A stretch of DNA of 64,000 nt from Diplonema papillatum (GCA_030068145.1 JAPJBO010000153.1:124001-188000); one strand, 5' to 3'; positions 40,572-52,595 are shown, counted from the stretch's first letter. Numbers and translations are program-made. The notes: a model not told the origin generated them from the sequence alone.

Positions 40572-41717
40572 AGTATTTCGGATACATTCTCATTCTTATA
40601 AGTTCACGACGTTCGACAACGTAGTTTGACGTTCTAGTTCTAGAGCAAGTCTGGAAGCAGACCGGAGCAGCTTTTACGCACACAAGCGAGTGACGCAAAG
40701 CAGCTTAGGCGGCGCCAATCCGAGCGCATACAGCAGCAGTGACGCATGGCGTCACAAAATTGCAGTTCACGACAAACGAAAACAAAATACGGGCAAGAAA
40801 GCTGAAGGTAAAACAGTAGTGTCAGCTGGGGCGGGGGGAAAAAATTAGTTTAGTAGGGGGGGGGGGGATTTGGTTTAAGTGTTTAGGCAGAGCACTGCCT
40901 CTCATGCATGGTTGATGCTAGCATCAAGTCTTCTTCGAGGAAGATGTTGTCTAGGAAAGGGAACAAAACAGAAAGAGGTAAAAAGGGGAGTGTACGGCTC
41001 CCAAAGTGGGGCATGAAACCTTGAGAGACTAGCCCCCTGTGTTTTTTCACCGCGGTGCTGTGTGCACCTCGTTCTTCATCTTAGGTTTCGCTCTTGAACG
41101 CAGACCAATCCAAAGTCAGAGCTCACCAGTGGGTCCTTTGGATGGGGATTCTCAGTCCTGAGCTCACACACAACTTGGTTTCATTGTGTTTTCCTTCCTT
41201 CATTCTTTTAAAAAAAAAAGGGGGTTTGCATGGGGAAAACTGCTTTTTGGGTTTGAAGAGGGAGGAGGAGTCTCAGGGCCGCCCACGTGATAAAGCCGTC
41301 AGGCGGGATAGTTTAAGTACATGGACCACATGGATCAGCATGCACTTAGCCGTTAGGCAGCGGCTGCCGCTTATCCTGTGACACCTTATATAAGTAGTTA
41401 GATAGATGGATTTTGGGAATCAACTACTACTAGGCGGATAGAGTAGTGTTGGCACTCTGCTTAAGTTCCCTTCAAAGAAGCCCACCGTAGCAAGGACAAC
41501 AGAAACGGGTCCACACCTTGGTCGTCGCAGCGGAGGCGCGGCTGCTGTCTTTCTCGGCTGGGACAGGTGCGTTGGCGGCATGCCCGTCGCTGCTGTAGGC
41601 GCAGGGAACCCTCGCCTGGCGGCCGTGCCTTCTCGTCGGAATCCGAAGATGCCTCGCTTCGGCCGGGGCGACAAGAAACGAAAGGATGGCCACCAGCACG
41701 CAGAGCAGCGCTGTCAT
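39743..41717 (-). CDS. Gene 3: small single-pass membrane protein
   Basis: Two exons: 41717-41517 (67 codons) and 40045-39743 (100 codons plus TGA), phase 0; donor AAG|GTGTGG, acceptor ACACAG|GCAACT preceded by a long (AC)n tract. Exon 1 has a signal peptide (MTALLCVLVAILSFLVAPAE). Exon 2 has one membrane segment (QQAALVVACLFVPALSGVLF) then a Pro/Ala/Arg-rich tail. The 167-aa product would be type I: about 60 residues outside, 75 inside. No homologue recognised. The 1.47-kb intron is full of repeats (J, N and O types). It could alternatively be a secreted protein plus an unrelated exon. Confidence 0.6.
40088..40520 (+). repeat. J-family repeat with internal hairpin
   Basis: Contains gataacgtctgaatcgaagt, cagtcggctttgagtttccg, then gtgggaggctatcatcttct, a perfect 9-bp stem tgcacgggg/ccccgtgca, and gaggatgtggcaagctctct. 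A second full copy is at 46870-47610 (interrupted by I), with fragments at 1936-2135 and 62510-62580. It lies in the first intron of gene 3. Confidence 0.75.
40521..41516. other. Rest of gene 3 intron
   Basis: (TG)n tract 40529-40569, O-type repeat at 40880-40950, N-type motif (acatggaccacatggatcag) at 41318. No competing gene evidence. Confidence 0.5.
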
Positions 41718-44700
41718 CTCTTTTTCCCCCTTGTCTACCTTTGCTTTTTAGACTCGGGGCGAGGTGTGTGAGGAGACGGGGGGAGTGAAAACCTGTCGAC
41801 ATTTTATTCCCCTTTCACCGTGTTTGCGACGCAGCGGTCGAAGCGTTCGAAGCGTTGCGAACGGTCGGAGGTGAGTTCTTGGGATTTGTGTAGGGCGCAA
41901 GGCGAGCGCCGGTACCTCTGGATTCACACAGGCCACCTTGCTCCAACGAGGGGCCTTGGGCTGTCTAAATTTTCACGAACTGTCCAGTTTCAAATCCGCT
42001 TTGGAGAGGACGCGCCATGTAACACGCAGCAACGACGGGTACTTTTTTTGTGGCGCCCTCTTCCGTGTGCAACCACGCGGAAGGAAACATCAAAACCTGT
42101 CGACAGAAAAAATGTACGCGACCCCGCAAAACTACAGAGTCTAGTGATAGACTTACGGCCGACACCTGTGTAGACGTGCGATAGACACTGGTACATACAT
42201 GCGATATGATACACGCAATGGTGGCGAGTGCGATAGACACTAGTACACCTGTGGACTTGTGGAAGACCTGTGAGAGACCGGTGCCAGAGCGACTAGTGAT
42301 AGCCTTTAGAAGACACCTGTGCACATGCACAGAGACCACTGATACGCGCAATTTCCAGCACAAAACCCCGGCTGGTGCACCAACACCTCGTCTTCGGTGT
42401 GTTGGTCAGCCGTACCGGTTGCCCGATGCGGACGCTTCGTCACCGACACCTAACAGGCCGACCTGGTGCCTGTGATGAACTTGCGGTAACAAAAGAGGGC
42501 ACGACTCTTCGGATCGAGACGAAGACGTCTGCCTTCCTCCGGACAGGCCCGATGCACGGTGCGGCCTAACGCAAGAGAATAAGATCTGCCCGCGCTCTAT
42601 TTTTCCTTGCGCAGACACCCCTGAGAAACTCCAACACTTGCTGCGATTGCATTGCAAACGGAATTGGAACGGGTTCCGCAGCATCGGAAGGAGGCCCAGT
42701 CAATGGCGCTCCTCCAAGGAATTGCCTAGGAATTTGCTTGTGGAGGTTATTTTGCCTTGTTTTTCGCATTCTGCAGCCACTATTTCTGCCTAAACGAGCG
42801 TCCGACCACTTTTCCCGCCCTTTCGGAGCATTTTATGGGCACCCGAGTGGTAGGTTTCGAGTTTTGGATTTCTGGTGACGCCCCGTCTGGGTTTCTGATG
42901 TTTTTTTCCTTAAGGAATTGCCTAGGAATTGGCTTGTGGCCACAAACATCGCACCAAGCAATTGTTTGGTTGCTACGCTAACGTTCGCTTTCTCCTCGAC
43001 ACGCTGCAATATGTGAGGCAGAAGGGAATGGGGAGGCGAAGGGGAAGGAAGTGTCGCTTGTTTTGTTTTCGTGCTTTTTTTCGAAACAAAGAAGAATCAT
43101 ACTGCTTTCTCGCTCCTGCGTTCTCTCCGTTCCTTTTTTTGAATGGATGCTGTTTTCGGGTTGCTTTGTGTTGTATTGTTCCGGCGGCCAAATGGGCACC
43201 TGTTGCGGTTTGCGCCAATCCCATGGGATGAGCTGTTTGGTGGTTTGCGACGTTTGTGGGTTTGCTTGGTAAACACCTTAGGCCCCATTGCCCCCAACGC
43301 ACAGCCCTTTCAAAAAGACAGGCACTTTATTTTGCTTGCGCGTGTCGGTTGATACGGATGATTTTCCCACTTGTTCGGGTCCCTGTTTTCAAGCGTTATT
43401 TGTGGATTGGAAGGTCGGTATTTTAAAGTCTCCGGTTGACCGTAGAGGCTTGTTTTCTTTTCAGGTTCCGAACTCTGACAAAGCACATTGCCTGCGTCTA
43501 TTTAGCATTCACAACACACTGCGGGGCCACCCCGCAAGGTTGTTTGTACTCATAAACAGTCTCAAAAAAAAGCCTTGTTGTAGCAATGTTGCGCACGGGG
43601 CGTGCCCCTTTCTATGAGCAAACGCTCCGTGCGATGCCAAGGGTAGGGCGCCTAAGGTCGTTTTGTCTTGATTTTTTTCTTCTCTTTCCTGTTCGAACCA
43701 AGGGGGGAAGAGAAGACAGAAGACAAGAAAAGACAAAAACGAGTGGAGAGGAAGCGGGTTGGTGCTGGTTGAGGCGTCGGGTTCGGCTCGCAAGGGCCGG
43801 GCTATCCAATTCGTACGTATAAGCCAAAAGACGCGCGGGAAGAAGCTGTCGGACAAGCAGTACAAAGCTCTTCGCTGTGTACCCTTTTTCTTCCAATCAC
43901 GTACAGCCAGGAGTATTCAAAAACACAGTTTCTCCCATTATCCTTATCTTCTAACTTCCACACAGGCACAATTTCAAGGGGGAAAACGCCATCCAGGGTC
44001 ACAAGGCCGCTCCGGTGTGTCTGTGCGTGCCGGTTGATCGTTTTCCCGCTTGTGTTTACCTGTGTCATTTTCAGGTAAGGAATTCTGATCAACCACCAAA
44101 ACACGCTGCCTACATCTTTTTAGCTTGCGCAATACATTGGAGGGCAACCCGCAAGATTGGGGCAAGCGAGGGGTGAACGATGCTTTCGGGATAGCAACGG
44201 GGTTATTATTCTATTATTAGCCTTGTACAAGTGTTAGGCCTTCGTCGGATATATTCATCTTCTAAGGTCTGCGATCTCATAGGGGGGGTCGGCAGAAAAA
44301 AACCCGAAACTGGGAATTAACCACTCAGGTGGCCTGGTCGGATGTTCGTTTAGGCTGGAATTACGGCCGCAGAAATGCGAAAACAAGACGAATCACTCAC
44401 CAGCCGGTTCTTCCGAAGTAGGTACTGCACTCGAATCAGGCATGCAGAATCTAAGGGAGAAACGACGGGGCACGACTCTCGATCAGGAACGCATGCCACC
44501 AAAGAGAGGGGCCAGAAAGCGGGTGGATGTCCTAGCTTGCGAGAGAGATTGCGCGACGACTCATTGACAGCACCGGGGGAGGATGGGGGAGGGGGGGGGT
44601 GAGAAGATCTCAGTTTCGTAGCGGAGGGGACAGGGTTGGAAGCAGGGAGCAAGGTTGGAAACAGTTTCAGCAGCAATTAGACCGAATGGATAAGATGAAG

Positions 44701-44880
44701 GGTCTTCGTTGTTCCCACACACACGTTCGTAACACACGCACACCGCTTCAATCTCGCAAAAGGGCTGCCCTCCAAAGCTTCGACACCCGTTGCAAATATG
44801 GTTTATTTACACTGCCTCGCGGCCAGTTCACGGTCAAGCTATTTCCAGCACTGGGGAGGAAGGAAAGAACATGCTTGTGA
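41718..44880. other. Gene-poor stretch upstream of gene 3
   Basis: K-family copy at 42770-42960; C copy at 44160-44282; tandem gcgatagacactagtacac-like phrases at 42178-42255. A minus ORF at 42566-42769 and a plus donor-like ggag|gtgagt at 41872 were noted but not supported by partner sites. Confidence 0.4.
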
Positions 44881-45310
44881 CGATGCACCCAACTCTGTGT
44901 TCTATCTGCGTCGTGTTTTCGGTCCTTTAACCCACTAGGCGACCATCATCAACGCGGAACTTGAGTGTCTGCAAACAGGACAGCGACGTGAGTCTGGTCT
45001 GCCTGGCGGCTGTTCGTAGCGGGGCGGAGGGGAGATTGCAAGAACGTGCTTGGCATAGGTATGTGCTCAACACCGCACTGGCCCCGTCTGCGCCGTGTTT
45101 CAGTCCTAAGCCATGGACATAAGGCGAGTGCGGAACCTGAGTGTCTGCAGACAGGACAGCGGTGTGAGTCTGATGCGTCAGGCGGCTGTTCGTAGATCGT
45201 CACAGCCAGGACCACCCGTGTGCTGCTAGAGCACAGGGAAATCCGCTCACCGGGAGAAGGCCCCTACAACCGTGTGCTGAGCAATCAGTTAAAAAACTCG
45301 GGGCCCCCGC
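44881..45310 (+). repeat. Two I-family copies in series
   Basis: 44881-45020 and 45030-45310 both carry gtgttt.ggtcctttaa, gaacytgagtgtctgca, acaggacagcg and gcggctgttcgtag. The second has the full 3' part (gagcacagggaaatccgctc, ccctacaaccgtgtgctgag). Confidence 0.7.
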
Positions 45311-46100
45311 CCTGAGTCTGACTCGCTAGGCCGCACTGACTGGTTCTTCTTGTTTCAGGGGAGAGGGGAGAGGGGAGGAATCGAAACTTCGCGCTTGCCT
45401 TCCCCTTTTGTGTTGCCGACAATTAACCGAGGCTGGCGTACAGCTGGTGGCTTCTCGACGTTTTTTTTTTTTTCTTGATTTTCGTTCGTTTTCTTTTTTT
45501 TTTTTTTTTTTTCCTCCCTGGCGGTCGAGGCGGCCTTTGTAGGATGAAAACTTATGTTCAATCCCCGAGTGTCGCACCACAGTACAGCAGTCGGTAGAGC
45601 TGGGGTGGTCCACCTATTTTTTTAGAGTTAAAGTTCGCTTGAAATTCCGGGGGTTTAGGGTCTCCGTGTGACCGTTCATGAATGGGTTCTCTTAGAGCAA
45701 GAAAGGGCTATGTGGTTACGGGTTGTATATTTAGTGCACGCTTTCGTTATGGGTTATGGCTAGCCATGTCCGGGACTGTTTGTGACCGACACCAAGTACT
45801 TTCCTTCGTGGAGTGTAATCTTGGGCCCCCCACGTTCTACAAGTTGAGCAGGGGTTGCCTTGTAGCCCGTACCGGTCTGTTGTCCGCGTTTATATGTATT
45901 TTCTCGCAGTGTGGTGCTTGGATTTCGCGGCACTTGCGGTGCTTCATGTGGTGCGGGTTGCTTCCGTCCTAAGATAAGGTTTTTTTTTAGCAGAAGTCTT
46001 CACACAGAATTTCAGAACAATACACAACTATACACAACTTGTTTTCTTGTTGCGGTAGTCATTATTGCATGCAAATGAGTACCACACTACTTGTTGCAAC
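45311..46100. other. No gene recognised
   Basis: T-rich tracts at 45458-45515 and an E copy at 45622-45673 (tagagttaaagttcgcttga). The sequence gttgagcaggggttgccttg at about 45843 recurs at 35459. Confidence 0.5.
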
Positions 46101-46325
46101 TTTGCAGAGCTTTGCAGAGCTTTGCAGAGCTTTGCAGAGCTTTGCAGAGCTTTGCAGAGCTTTGCAGAGCTTTGCAGAGCTTTGCAGAGCTTTGCAGAGC
46201 TTTGCAGAGCTTTGCAGAGCTTTGCAGAGCTTTGCAGAGCTTTGCAGAGCTTTGCAGAGCTTTGCAGAGCTTTGCAGAGCTTTGCAGAGCTTTGCAGAGC
46301 TTTGCAGAGCTTTGCAGAGATTTGC
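46101..46325. repeat. 22-copy array of the 10-mer tttgcagagc
   Basis: Perfect decamer array; the final unit is tttgcagaga. All six frames are open, giving repeated ALQSFAELCR-type peptides that carry no coding meaning. Confidence 0.95.
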
Positions 46326-47640
46326 AAACAACAACAAGGCAGCCTCTCGAGTATTCCTCCCCATGGTTGTGCTGACGTGTCCGGCGCCACCCCACAGTTT
46401 TCCGGACAGCGGTGCACTCTACGGTAGTCTGCACCCCCCAGACACAAGAAAAATCCCACCTGCCTTTTTTCCCCCTTGTTTCTTTCGAGTATTCGTATTT
46501 TTTTACCTTCTATCCTTGCTTTTTTTTTTTCCCCCCCATTCCGACCAGTAGCCAGTAAGCTTTCGTTGACGGTGACGGCGACGACACAGGAGACATTTTG
46601 TTGATGTTTCGCATGCCCTCTCAAGGCTTTGAATGGTATCCCAGAGCTTCCACTTCTCGCTTTTTGGAAAAACTTGCTTGAAACTCCGGGGTTTTGAAGT
46701 CTCCGGCGACGCTAGGCAATTGGAGTATCCTCATACTCTGCACGCACTTCGGAGGTGTGATGGGCAAATGGACTTTTCACTTATGCGCAACGAGCTTGAA
46801 ACTCCGTGGACTTCACGGCTCCGGTGACTCTCGGCAAACTGGATCATCCTGTGCTTCGCCAGACTGTGTGTGTCTGTGTTTAAGTTCAGGGCTTTGAGTG
46901 GGTAACGTCTGAATCGAAGTGTAGCCACTTGCCACTTTCACCAGTCGGCTTTGAGTTTCCGACACGCTGCTTTTGGGTCTTGTGACTCCTCTCCGAAGTA
47001 GGGATCGCAAGAACGTGCTTGGAATGGGTATGTGCTCAACACCGCACTGGTCCCGGCTGCGCCCTGTTTCGGTCCTTTAAGCCACGGACACATAAGGCAG
47101 ACCATCATCAGCGCGGAACCTGAGTGTCTGCAGACAGGACTGCGGTGTGAGTCTGGTTTGTCAGGCGGCTGTTCGTAGCTCGTCACAGCCAGGACCACCC
47201 GTGCTACTAGAGCACAGGCGAATCCTTCACGGGGAGAAGGCCCCGAAGGGTGGGTGGGGCGGGATCCTTGGGGGGAGCGTGGGAGGCTGTCAGCTTCTCC
47301 ATCCGGCACTCGGCTCAAGACTTCTGTTTTCGTCTTGCGGTGTTAGCTGCACGGGGTTTTCGGCCCCGTGCAACAGCTGAGTGTCTTTACACAGGCGGCA
47401 AATCTCACCCGAGGATGTGGAAGCTCTCTCTGTGCAATGCATGAGCTTGGCCTGACCAGCTGTTCCAAACTCCTTGTGCAAACACCCGCCATGGTCGGCA
47501 GTCGTCACCTGGGTCACAGTTTTGAGTCCTTTTCCGAGACTCGCTCGCACGGGGAAGTGGCGCGAATTACTTGTCGCCAAGCATTCTGCAATGCTGACGA
47601 CTGCTACCCCCGTGTGTGTCTGTGTGTGATCTCAGTAATG
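46326..47640 (+). repeat. Repeats E, J and I in series
   Basis: E motifs at 46672-46705 and 46795-46825, J start at 46870-46990, I copy at 47000-47245, J remainder 47275-47610. The I copy sits exactly between the two J parts that are adjacent at 40187/40200, so I inserted into J here. Confidence 0.65.
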
Positions 47641-47924
47641 GGTAACCCCTGAGCGGAGTCTGGCCCAGTTGCGCAATGCACTTACGTTACTGCGGATGCC
47701 AGCAGGCCGCTCGTGGTGGTTGCGACGTACACGGAACTGCAGCCTCGACTGGCATTTTTGGCTTCCTTCTTTGTGTGGGTCTGTGTGTGCGCGTGTGCAA
47801 GCCGGTCCACCTCCATCCCCTGGAGCTGCATCGCATTGCCTGCCGCTGTCCATCACGTCCACGGAAGACAACGCGGCCATTGCCCAAGGGCCGTAAAGAA
47901 GCAACTATCGTCGCGCAACCGATG

Positions 47925-48219
47925 AAGCTGGACGAGCAGTCGAAGGAGAAGCGAGGCACAAGCGCGCGCCTGGTGCGCGAAAGCATGCCCATTCGCGTGC
48001 GAAGAGATAACCGCGACGCCGGCGATGCAGCAATTCGCCACGGATTCTTTGTATTCTCAACGGAAGAAGAAGCGCCCAGCGCCGCCCGTGAAAGCGAAGG
48101 CAAGGGCCGCGGAAGCATGCAAACCGGCAAGGAAGGAAAGGGTCGCAAAGCGACCGCGCGAAGACGATGATTCAATGTGCGAACTCCTGATACACGACAC
48201 GGTACGATCGAAGAGGTAG
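47925..48219 (+). CDS. Basic, nuclear-type exon candidate
   Basis: One frame reads MKLDEQSKEKRGTSARLVRE then SMPIRVRRDNRDAGDAAIRH; the more protein-like reading then shifts to the frame of ATG 48025: QQFATDSLYSQRKKKRPAPP, VKAKARAAEACKPARKERVA, KRPREDDDSMCELL and stop at 48217-48219. The tail has two bipartite-like basic clusters. The 48025-48065 part also resembles the 21086/21441 repeat motif. Possibly a frame-shifted or spliced gene end; function unknown. Confidence 0.3.
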
Positions 48220-48327
48220 TTATCCAGTGGCTAATGCCATTCTAACCTCACTAACCCAAACCACCACGGTCATCCCTACTTCTCGCGCGGTCTATCAGGA
48301 GGGGTTGGATCGGCTTGTAGTGTGGGT

Positions 48328-48505
48328 GTGCGTGTATGTGTGTATGTGTGTATGTGTGTATGTGTGTATGTGTATGTGTGTATGTGTGTATGTGTGTATG
48401 TGTGTATGTGTGTATGTGTGTATGTGTGTATGTGTGTATGTGTATGTGTGTATGTGTGTATGTGTGTATGTGTGTATGTGTGTATGTGTGTATGTGAGAG
48501 AGAGA
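48328..48505. repeat. (tgtgta)n microsatellite with ga-rich end
   Basis: Nearly pure tgtgtatg repeats with a few tgtatg variants, ending in gagagagaga. Confidence 0.95.
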
Positions 48506-50580
48506 GAAAGAGAGGGAGAACACTTAAAACAAGTCAGGAGGTGTGGTAGTCACGCCTTAGCGGCTTCCAGGGCCTTCTCCCACCCACCTATATGTGTTCT
48601 CGTCGTCATCGCTACCGCGCTGACCTCACGAGAGGAAGAGAGAGTCGCAGTGTTTGTTTGAAGAACGAAGGCATGGCAGAGTGGACGTGGCAGTCACTGC
48701 TCACTGGAATTCTCGCGCATGCCGGGCGGGGGGACAACAAGGCTACGAATCTGAAGCAAAAGAACTGCGGGAGAAACGGGAGGGGGTGGGGGGGGGAGAG
48801 AGAGGGGGACGGGGCGTGAACTATTGCTTGCGCTTGTGGGTTGAGGCAGCGAGGGTGAAGTGGAATCATGGATCTGTCTTTCTCTTTTTGTTTTCCCTGC
48901 TAACGACAACGAGTGTCAGACTACTCTTTTTTGGTTGTGTTGTGAAGACGTTCAGGGAAAATAGCTTTTCGGGTTACCGCCTCGGTACCGTACTTTCGGC
49001 ATGATAAGCCTCGCCGGTGGCCAATACGAGCTCAGAACCGTCGTGTAGGAACGGTAGGGGGCCACGCCTTCGTCGCAAATTGAAACTGGGCACATGGGAT
49101 ATAAGGTATTTTTGAGACTTAATATCATGGCCTGACACACACTCACCTCACCGACCAAGCCGCAAAGGATTTGCCCTTTTGCCGAGTTGTGTTGAGAAGT
49201 CGACACGCGTATAGTCCTTGTTTGACATGTGAGGCGGCGGGGGCTTCTGGCAAGTGAAGCTACGATGGTTTTCGGGACAGCGACGGGGGTATCAACCATG
49301 TATTTGTCGGATAACGTCAAACTTCTAAAAGATACGCGATCTTATACGACAAAGAAAGGGGGCGATAAAGCCATTTTCCAGGTGAACGCTGCGTTTTCTT
49401 GCCGTTATAAAACATGTTTCTGAGGATGTGCGCAGTAAACAACATGAGGGGTGAGGGTCCTTTCTTTTTAGAGCTTTCTTTTTTCAGAGAGAAAGTTCGC
49501 GGTAGGGAGAGGGGTAGATAAATGAGCAGAAAGTGTCGGTGAGTGCTTTTGACGGCCCAAGGGGGCCCTTCTTTTTTGCATGGGGGTTTGTTTGCAAATT
49601 CTGCCGAGGCAGTTGACAACGAAGGTCGTAAGGTCTGTGCTTCGTGAAATAGAAGTATGATGGATGCTGCCTCGAAACAACACCGCGCACGGACGTTCTT
49701 TTGGAGTGAAAATTCGCTAGAAACTCCGGGGTTTCAAAGTCTCCGGGTGACCTTTGGCATAATGGGAAGATATCCTCGTGATCGTGTACTAAAGGGTGGT
49801 AGGTACACGAGGTAAGAGTATCGGTGTGTACCTTTGTTGTTGATCGTTGGTGGTTACGGTCATTATCCACATACACCCTACTTACGGTAGGCCCTTCTCA
49901 AGATGGTGCTGTAGGTGACTGTCTGTCGTCTCGGTACCGTATGACCGTCTCGGTTCAGAGCTACAGTTCGCTTGGGATGCCGGTATGTTTGGGCCACCGG
50001 GCGACCTTTGTTGAATTGTGTGTGCACACTTTCATTATGAGCCATGGCTAGCCACATTTTTTTCGTGTACGTTTGGCTGCAGACCAGGGAGAGTTTGAAG
50101 TCGCAAAAGGTTTGCGGCACCATAATGGAAACTGAGGACTTCTGCAGAATTCGGGTACAGATAACACCGAGAATATGGGTCGGTTTCGTTTGAACCGCCC
50201 GCCCAGCGCTGAACCCATCCCAGAATAACCTGTGGTTCGTGGGCAGGTCGCAGCGCAGTTTTCCTCCTTCGTGAGTTGGTACGCTGTTGCGGCTCTGGGG
50301 GCACGGATGTGTGACGTCGCGATTGGCAACCGGAGTATTAATTGCAACGTACGCCAAAGTATTTTGGGGGTTCTTTCTATACCACGGACTTTCTGGACTT
50401 TATGGTGCCATAGAGTTGTCATACTCTCTCTATGCCGCCGACGTTCATGTTCGTTTAGCATTGAGTTCTTTTGTAAGTACATGAACCACATGGATTAGCA
50501 TGCACTTTCTCGTTGGTCAGCTTACTTTATGACGTCGTCACCTGCTATTGCGTCGTCAAGATCGAGTACATGTGGAGTTA
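48506..50580. other. Gene-poor stretch with C and E/F copies
   Basis: C-like copy at 49255-49350 and a full E/F copy at 49704-49930 (gagtgaaaattcgctagaaa; gatatcctcgtgatcg; gttacggtcattatccacat). Short ORFs only. Confidence 0.5.
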
Positions 50581-50583
50581 GGG

Positions 50584-50910
50584 GCTAGGTCTTCTTGTGA
50601 TCGACTGTGTCGGTGAGCTCAACATCGAGCAGGCATGCTCGGCTTTCACTTTCGAGGGCATCGGTGTGCCTGCGGAGGTTGGTCTCTTCTGTGAGCTGCT
50701 AGCCGTCGGTGCCTTCTTCTTCCTTCGGTGCATCCCGGTATCGGGCGTCGTCGCTCTAGTCTTCTTCCGCTTGCGGCCGGTGAGCGGGCTTCCCTTCGGG
50801 TTGTTGAGAGTTCACCTCTTCAGCACTGGTCGTACGCCGGTTGCTGGCGTCGTCGGCGGCCTCTTGACTGCCCGCCCTGTCGTCGCCTTCGCCTCCAGTT
50901 TAGCATTGAG
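50584..50910 (-). pseudogene. Lys/Ser/Thr/Pro-rich coding-like frame with one TGA
   Basis: Minus strand from 50910 reads LNAKLEAKATTGRAVKRPPT, TPATGVRPVLKR, a TGA, then TLNNPKGSPLTGRKRKKTRA, TTPDTGMHRRKKKAPTASSS, QKRPTSAGTPMPSKVKAEHA and so on to a TAA at 50581-50583. Low-complexity basic sequence of this kind is typical of chromatin-associated or disordered tails. AAGAG|GTGAAC at the TGA could instead be a splice donor. No start or acceptor seen. Confidence 0.35.
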
Positions 50911-51189
50911 CTCTTTTGAGAACATGAACCACATGGATTAGCATGCGTTTAGCCGCGGTTGCCGAATCATGCCGCGTTTTTTTGGCTTTTTTCTGATACA
51001 AAATACGAAGAGAACGCCTTGCACGTCGACATGCGTCTGGCGACGGCATCGCGTAGTGGCTGGCGCGCGCGCAAGCTTGAATGTGCGCTGACTGGCCTGG
51101 CTTGCACAGTTGGATTGGTCGATGGACTTCAACGCGTCTCGCCGTGCATCCTTGCCATCCGTTCCACAACCCGCGCGCTTCGTTTACGC

Positions 51190-51413
51190 AAAAATACTCG
51201 AGGGGCTGCCTTGTGCTTACTTCGAAGGAGGCTAGAGGGGGAGAAACATTACACAACTACAAAGTGGGTCTTTTTTGTTGAATGCTTACGCCCGCCACTG
51301 AACCCAGATTCACCTGTGTTTCGTGTGGGCTACAGTACATTAGTTTCCTTTGATCTTTTTGCAGCTGGCAGCCTCCTCAAGTATTTCCTACAAAGCAGGT
51401 GCTTATACAAAAA
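51190..51413 (+). mobile_element. A-family TIR element, full length
   Basis: Best preserved A copy: aaaatactcgaggggctgcc, cttacttcgaaggaggctag, cgcttacgcccgccactgaa-type body, ctcctcaagtatttcctac, aagcaggtgcttatacaaaa. Confidence 0.85.
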
Positions 51414-51978
51414 GAAAACGCAACTTCCGAATTTTGCCGCTCAACAGTTTAATGATGAGGCAGTGCTCCTGCCAAACCTATTCGAAGCCAGCAAACAGTC
51501 TTCTTCGTCAAAAAGACAGTGGGGAGTGCAAGACTCCGCTATGCTAGCAATGAAACAACGCAGGGGGGGTGGCCCTCTGCGTCCTTTTTTTCCTTTCCCT
51601 CCCCCCCCGACGACAGCAAGTGTCCCCGCCCGAAGGCAGTTGATTTCTTTAGGGAGATTTTCTCGACCGGCGGAAGTTGTTTGGGTTGTAGAATTTTTGT
51701 TTTTAGAGTTAAAGTTCGCTCGAGGCTTCCGGAATTTTTGAGTTTTGATTTGGTCACCCGGGGAAAATGCTTTACGCCCAAACCTCCGCGGACTAGGCGG
51801 AGAGTGTGCCAAGGGTTTCCCGTTTTTAGAGTGAAGCTTTTCTTTGTTTCTGCTTTTCGCCGAGATCTTCGTTTGAATTTCGGGGAGGAAGATCTGAGTT
51901 TGGTGATTAGGCAGAATTCTTGCCTCGCGTGTAATGCTAGCGTCAAGTATTCTTCGAAGGACGTTGTCTCAGCGTCCG
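51414..51978. other. P, E and O repeat fragments
   Basis: P at 51590-51700; E at 51709-51740 and 51825-51840; O at about 51905-51960. No gene evidence. Confidence 0.5.
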
Positions 51979-52100
51979 CCGTCACCCCCTCTTTCCGGAG
52001 CTTTACCCGGAGAATTCGTGGAAGCTCGACGGCCGTGGGGGGTGCTTCAGAACGCGGTGCAGCTGTCGGCGCACTGGTAGCAGGAGACATGGTAGCGGTG
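51979..52100 (-). pseudogene. Collapsed copy of the gene 2 last exon
   Basis: Plus-strand text cccctctttccggagcttta, ccggagaattcgtggaagctc parallels the exon end at 52615-52661, then jumps to a stretch like the mucin repeats (ggcgcactggtagcaggaga, gtgcgttcgtggc). It lies about 500 bp downstream of the true stop in gene sense. Confidence 0.7.
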
Positions 52101-52595
52101 CGTTCGTGGCAGGTCTTCGTCGAAGAATTTTGTTAATAGCAAAACATAAGTGGGGAAAAGAGGAAAGAGAGTTGAAGTATGGCTAAAGATAAAGTGGTGT
52201 CACCTGACGTGATAAAGCCGTTAAGCATTGGGAACTTTTAAGTACGCGGACCACACGGATCTGCATGCACTTTTCTCACGGGCTAAGTTGCGTAATGACG
52301 TCAACGCCTGCCATAGCTGCCGGCTTATCCCCGTGACACCTTTTTTATGTAGTTGGTTATCATGAATAGACTACGTTATAGAAAGAGTAGCGTTGGCACG
52401 CTTACAGGTTCGTTCCCCCAGAAAAGAGTAGAACTCCGTAGGTATGGTATGGTGGGAAAGTCTTAGCTCAACGTTTAGACAGAACGCATGCTAGCATCAA
52501 GTCTTCTTCGAAGATGCTGAAAAGAAACAGGGGTGAACAATTTCTTGGAAACTCTTCTGCCTCTCATGCATGTTTGATTGCGAGCATCAAGTCAA
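52101..52595. other. Gene 2 3' flank
   Basis: N-type motif at 52236-52275 and O-type motifs at 52470-52510 and 52555-52590. No gene evidence. Confidence 0.5.

Noticed and set aside
42566-42769. Minus ORF with GGAPLTGPPSDAAEPVPIPF
   Set aside because: Protein-like composition but an equally good reading exists on the other strand and its start lies in a K repeat; no supporting splice site.
46028-46624. ORFs with ALQSFAELCR or SSAKLCKALQ repeats on both strands
   Set aside because: All frames of the decamer array are open; no non-repeat domain attached.
48227-48661. 144-aa ORF of MCVCVYV repeats
   Set aside because: Translation of the tgtgta microsatellite.
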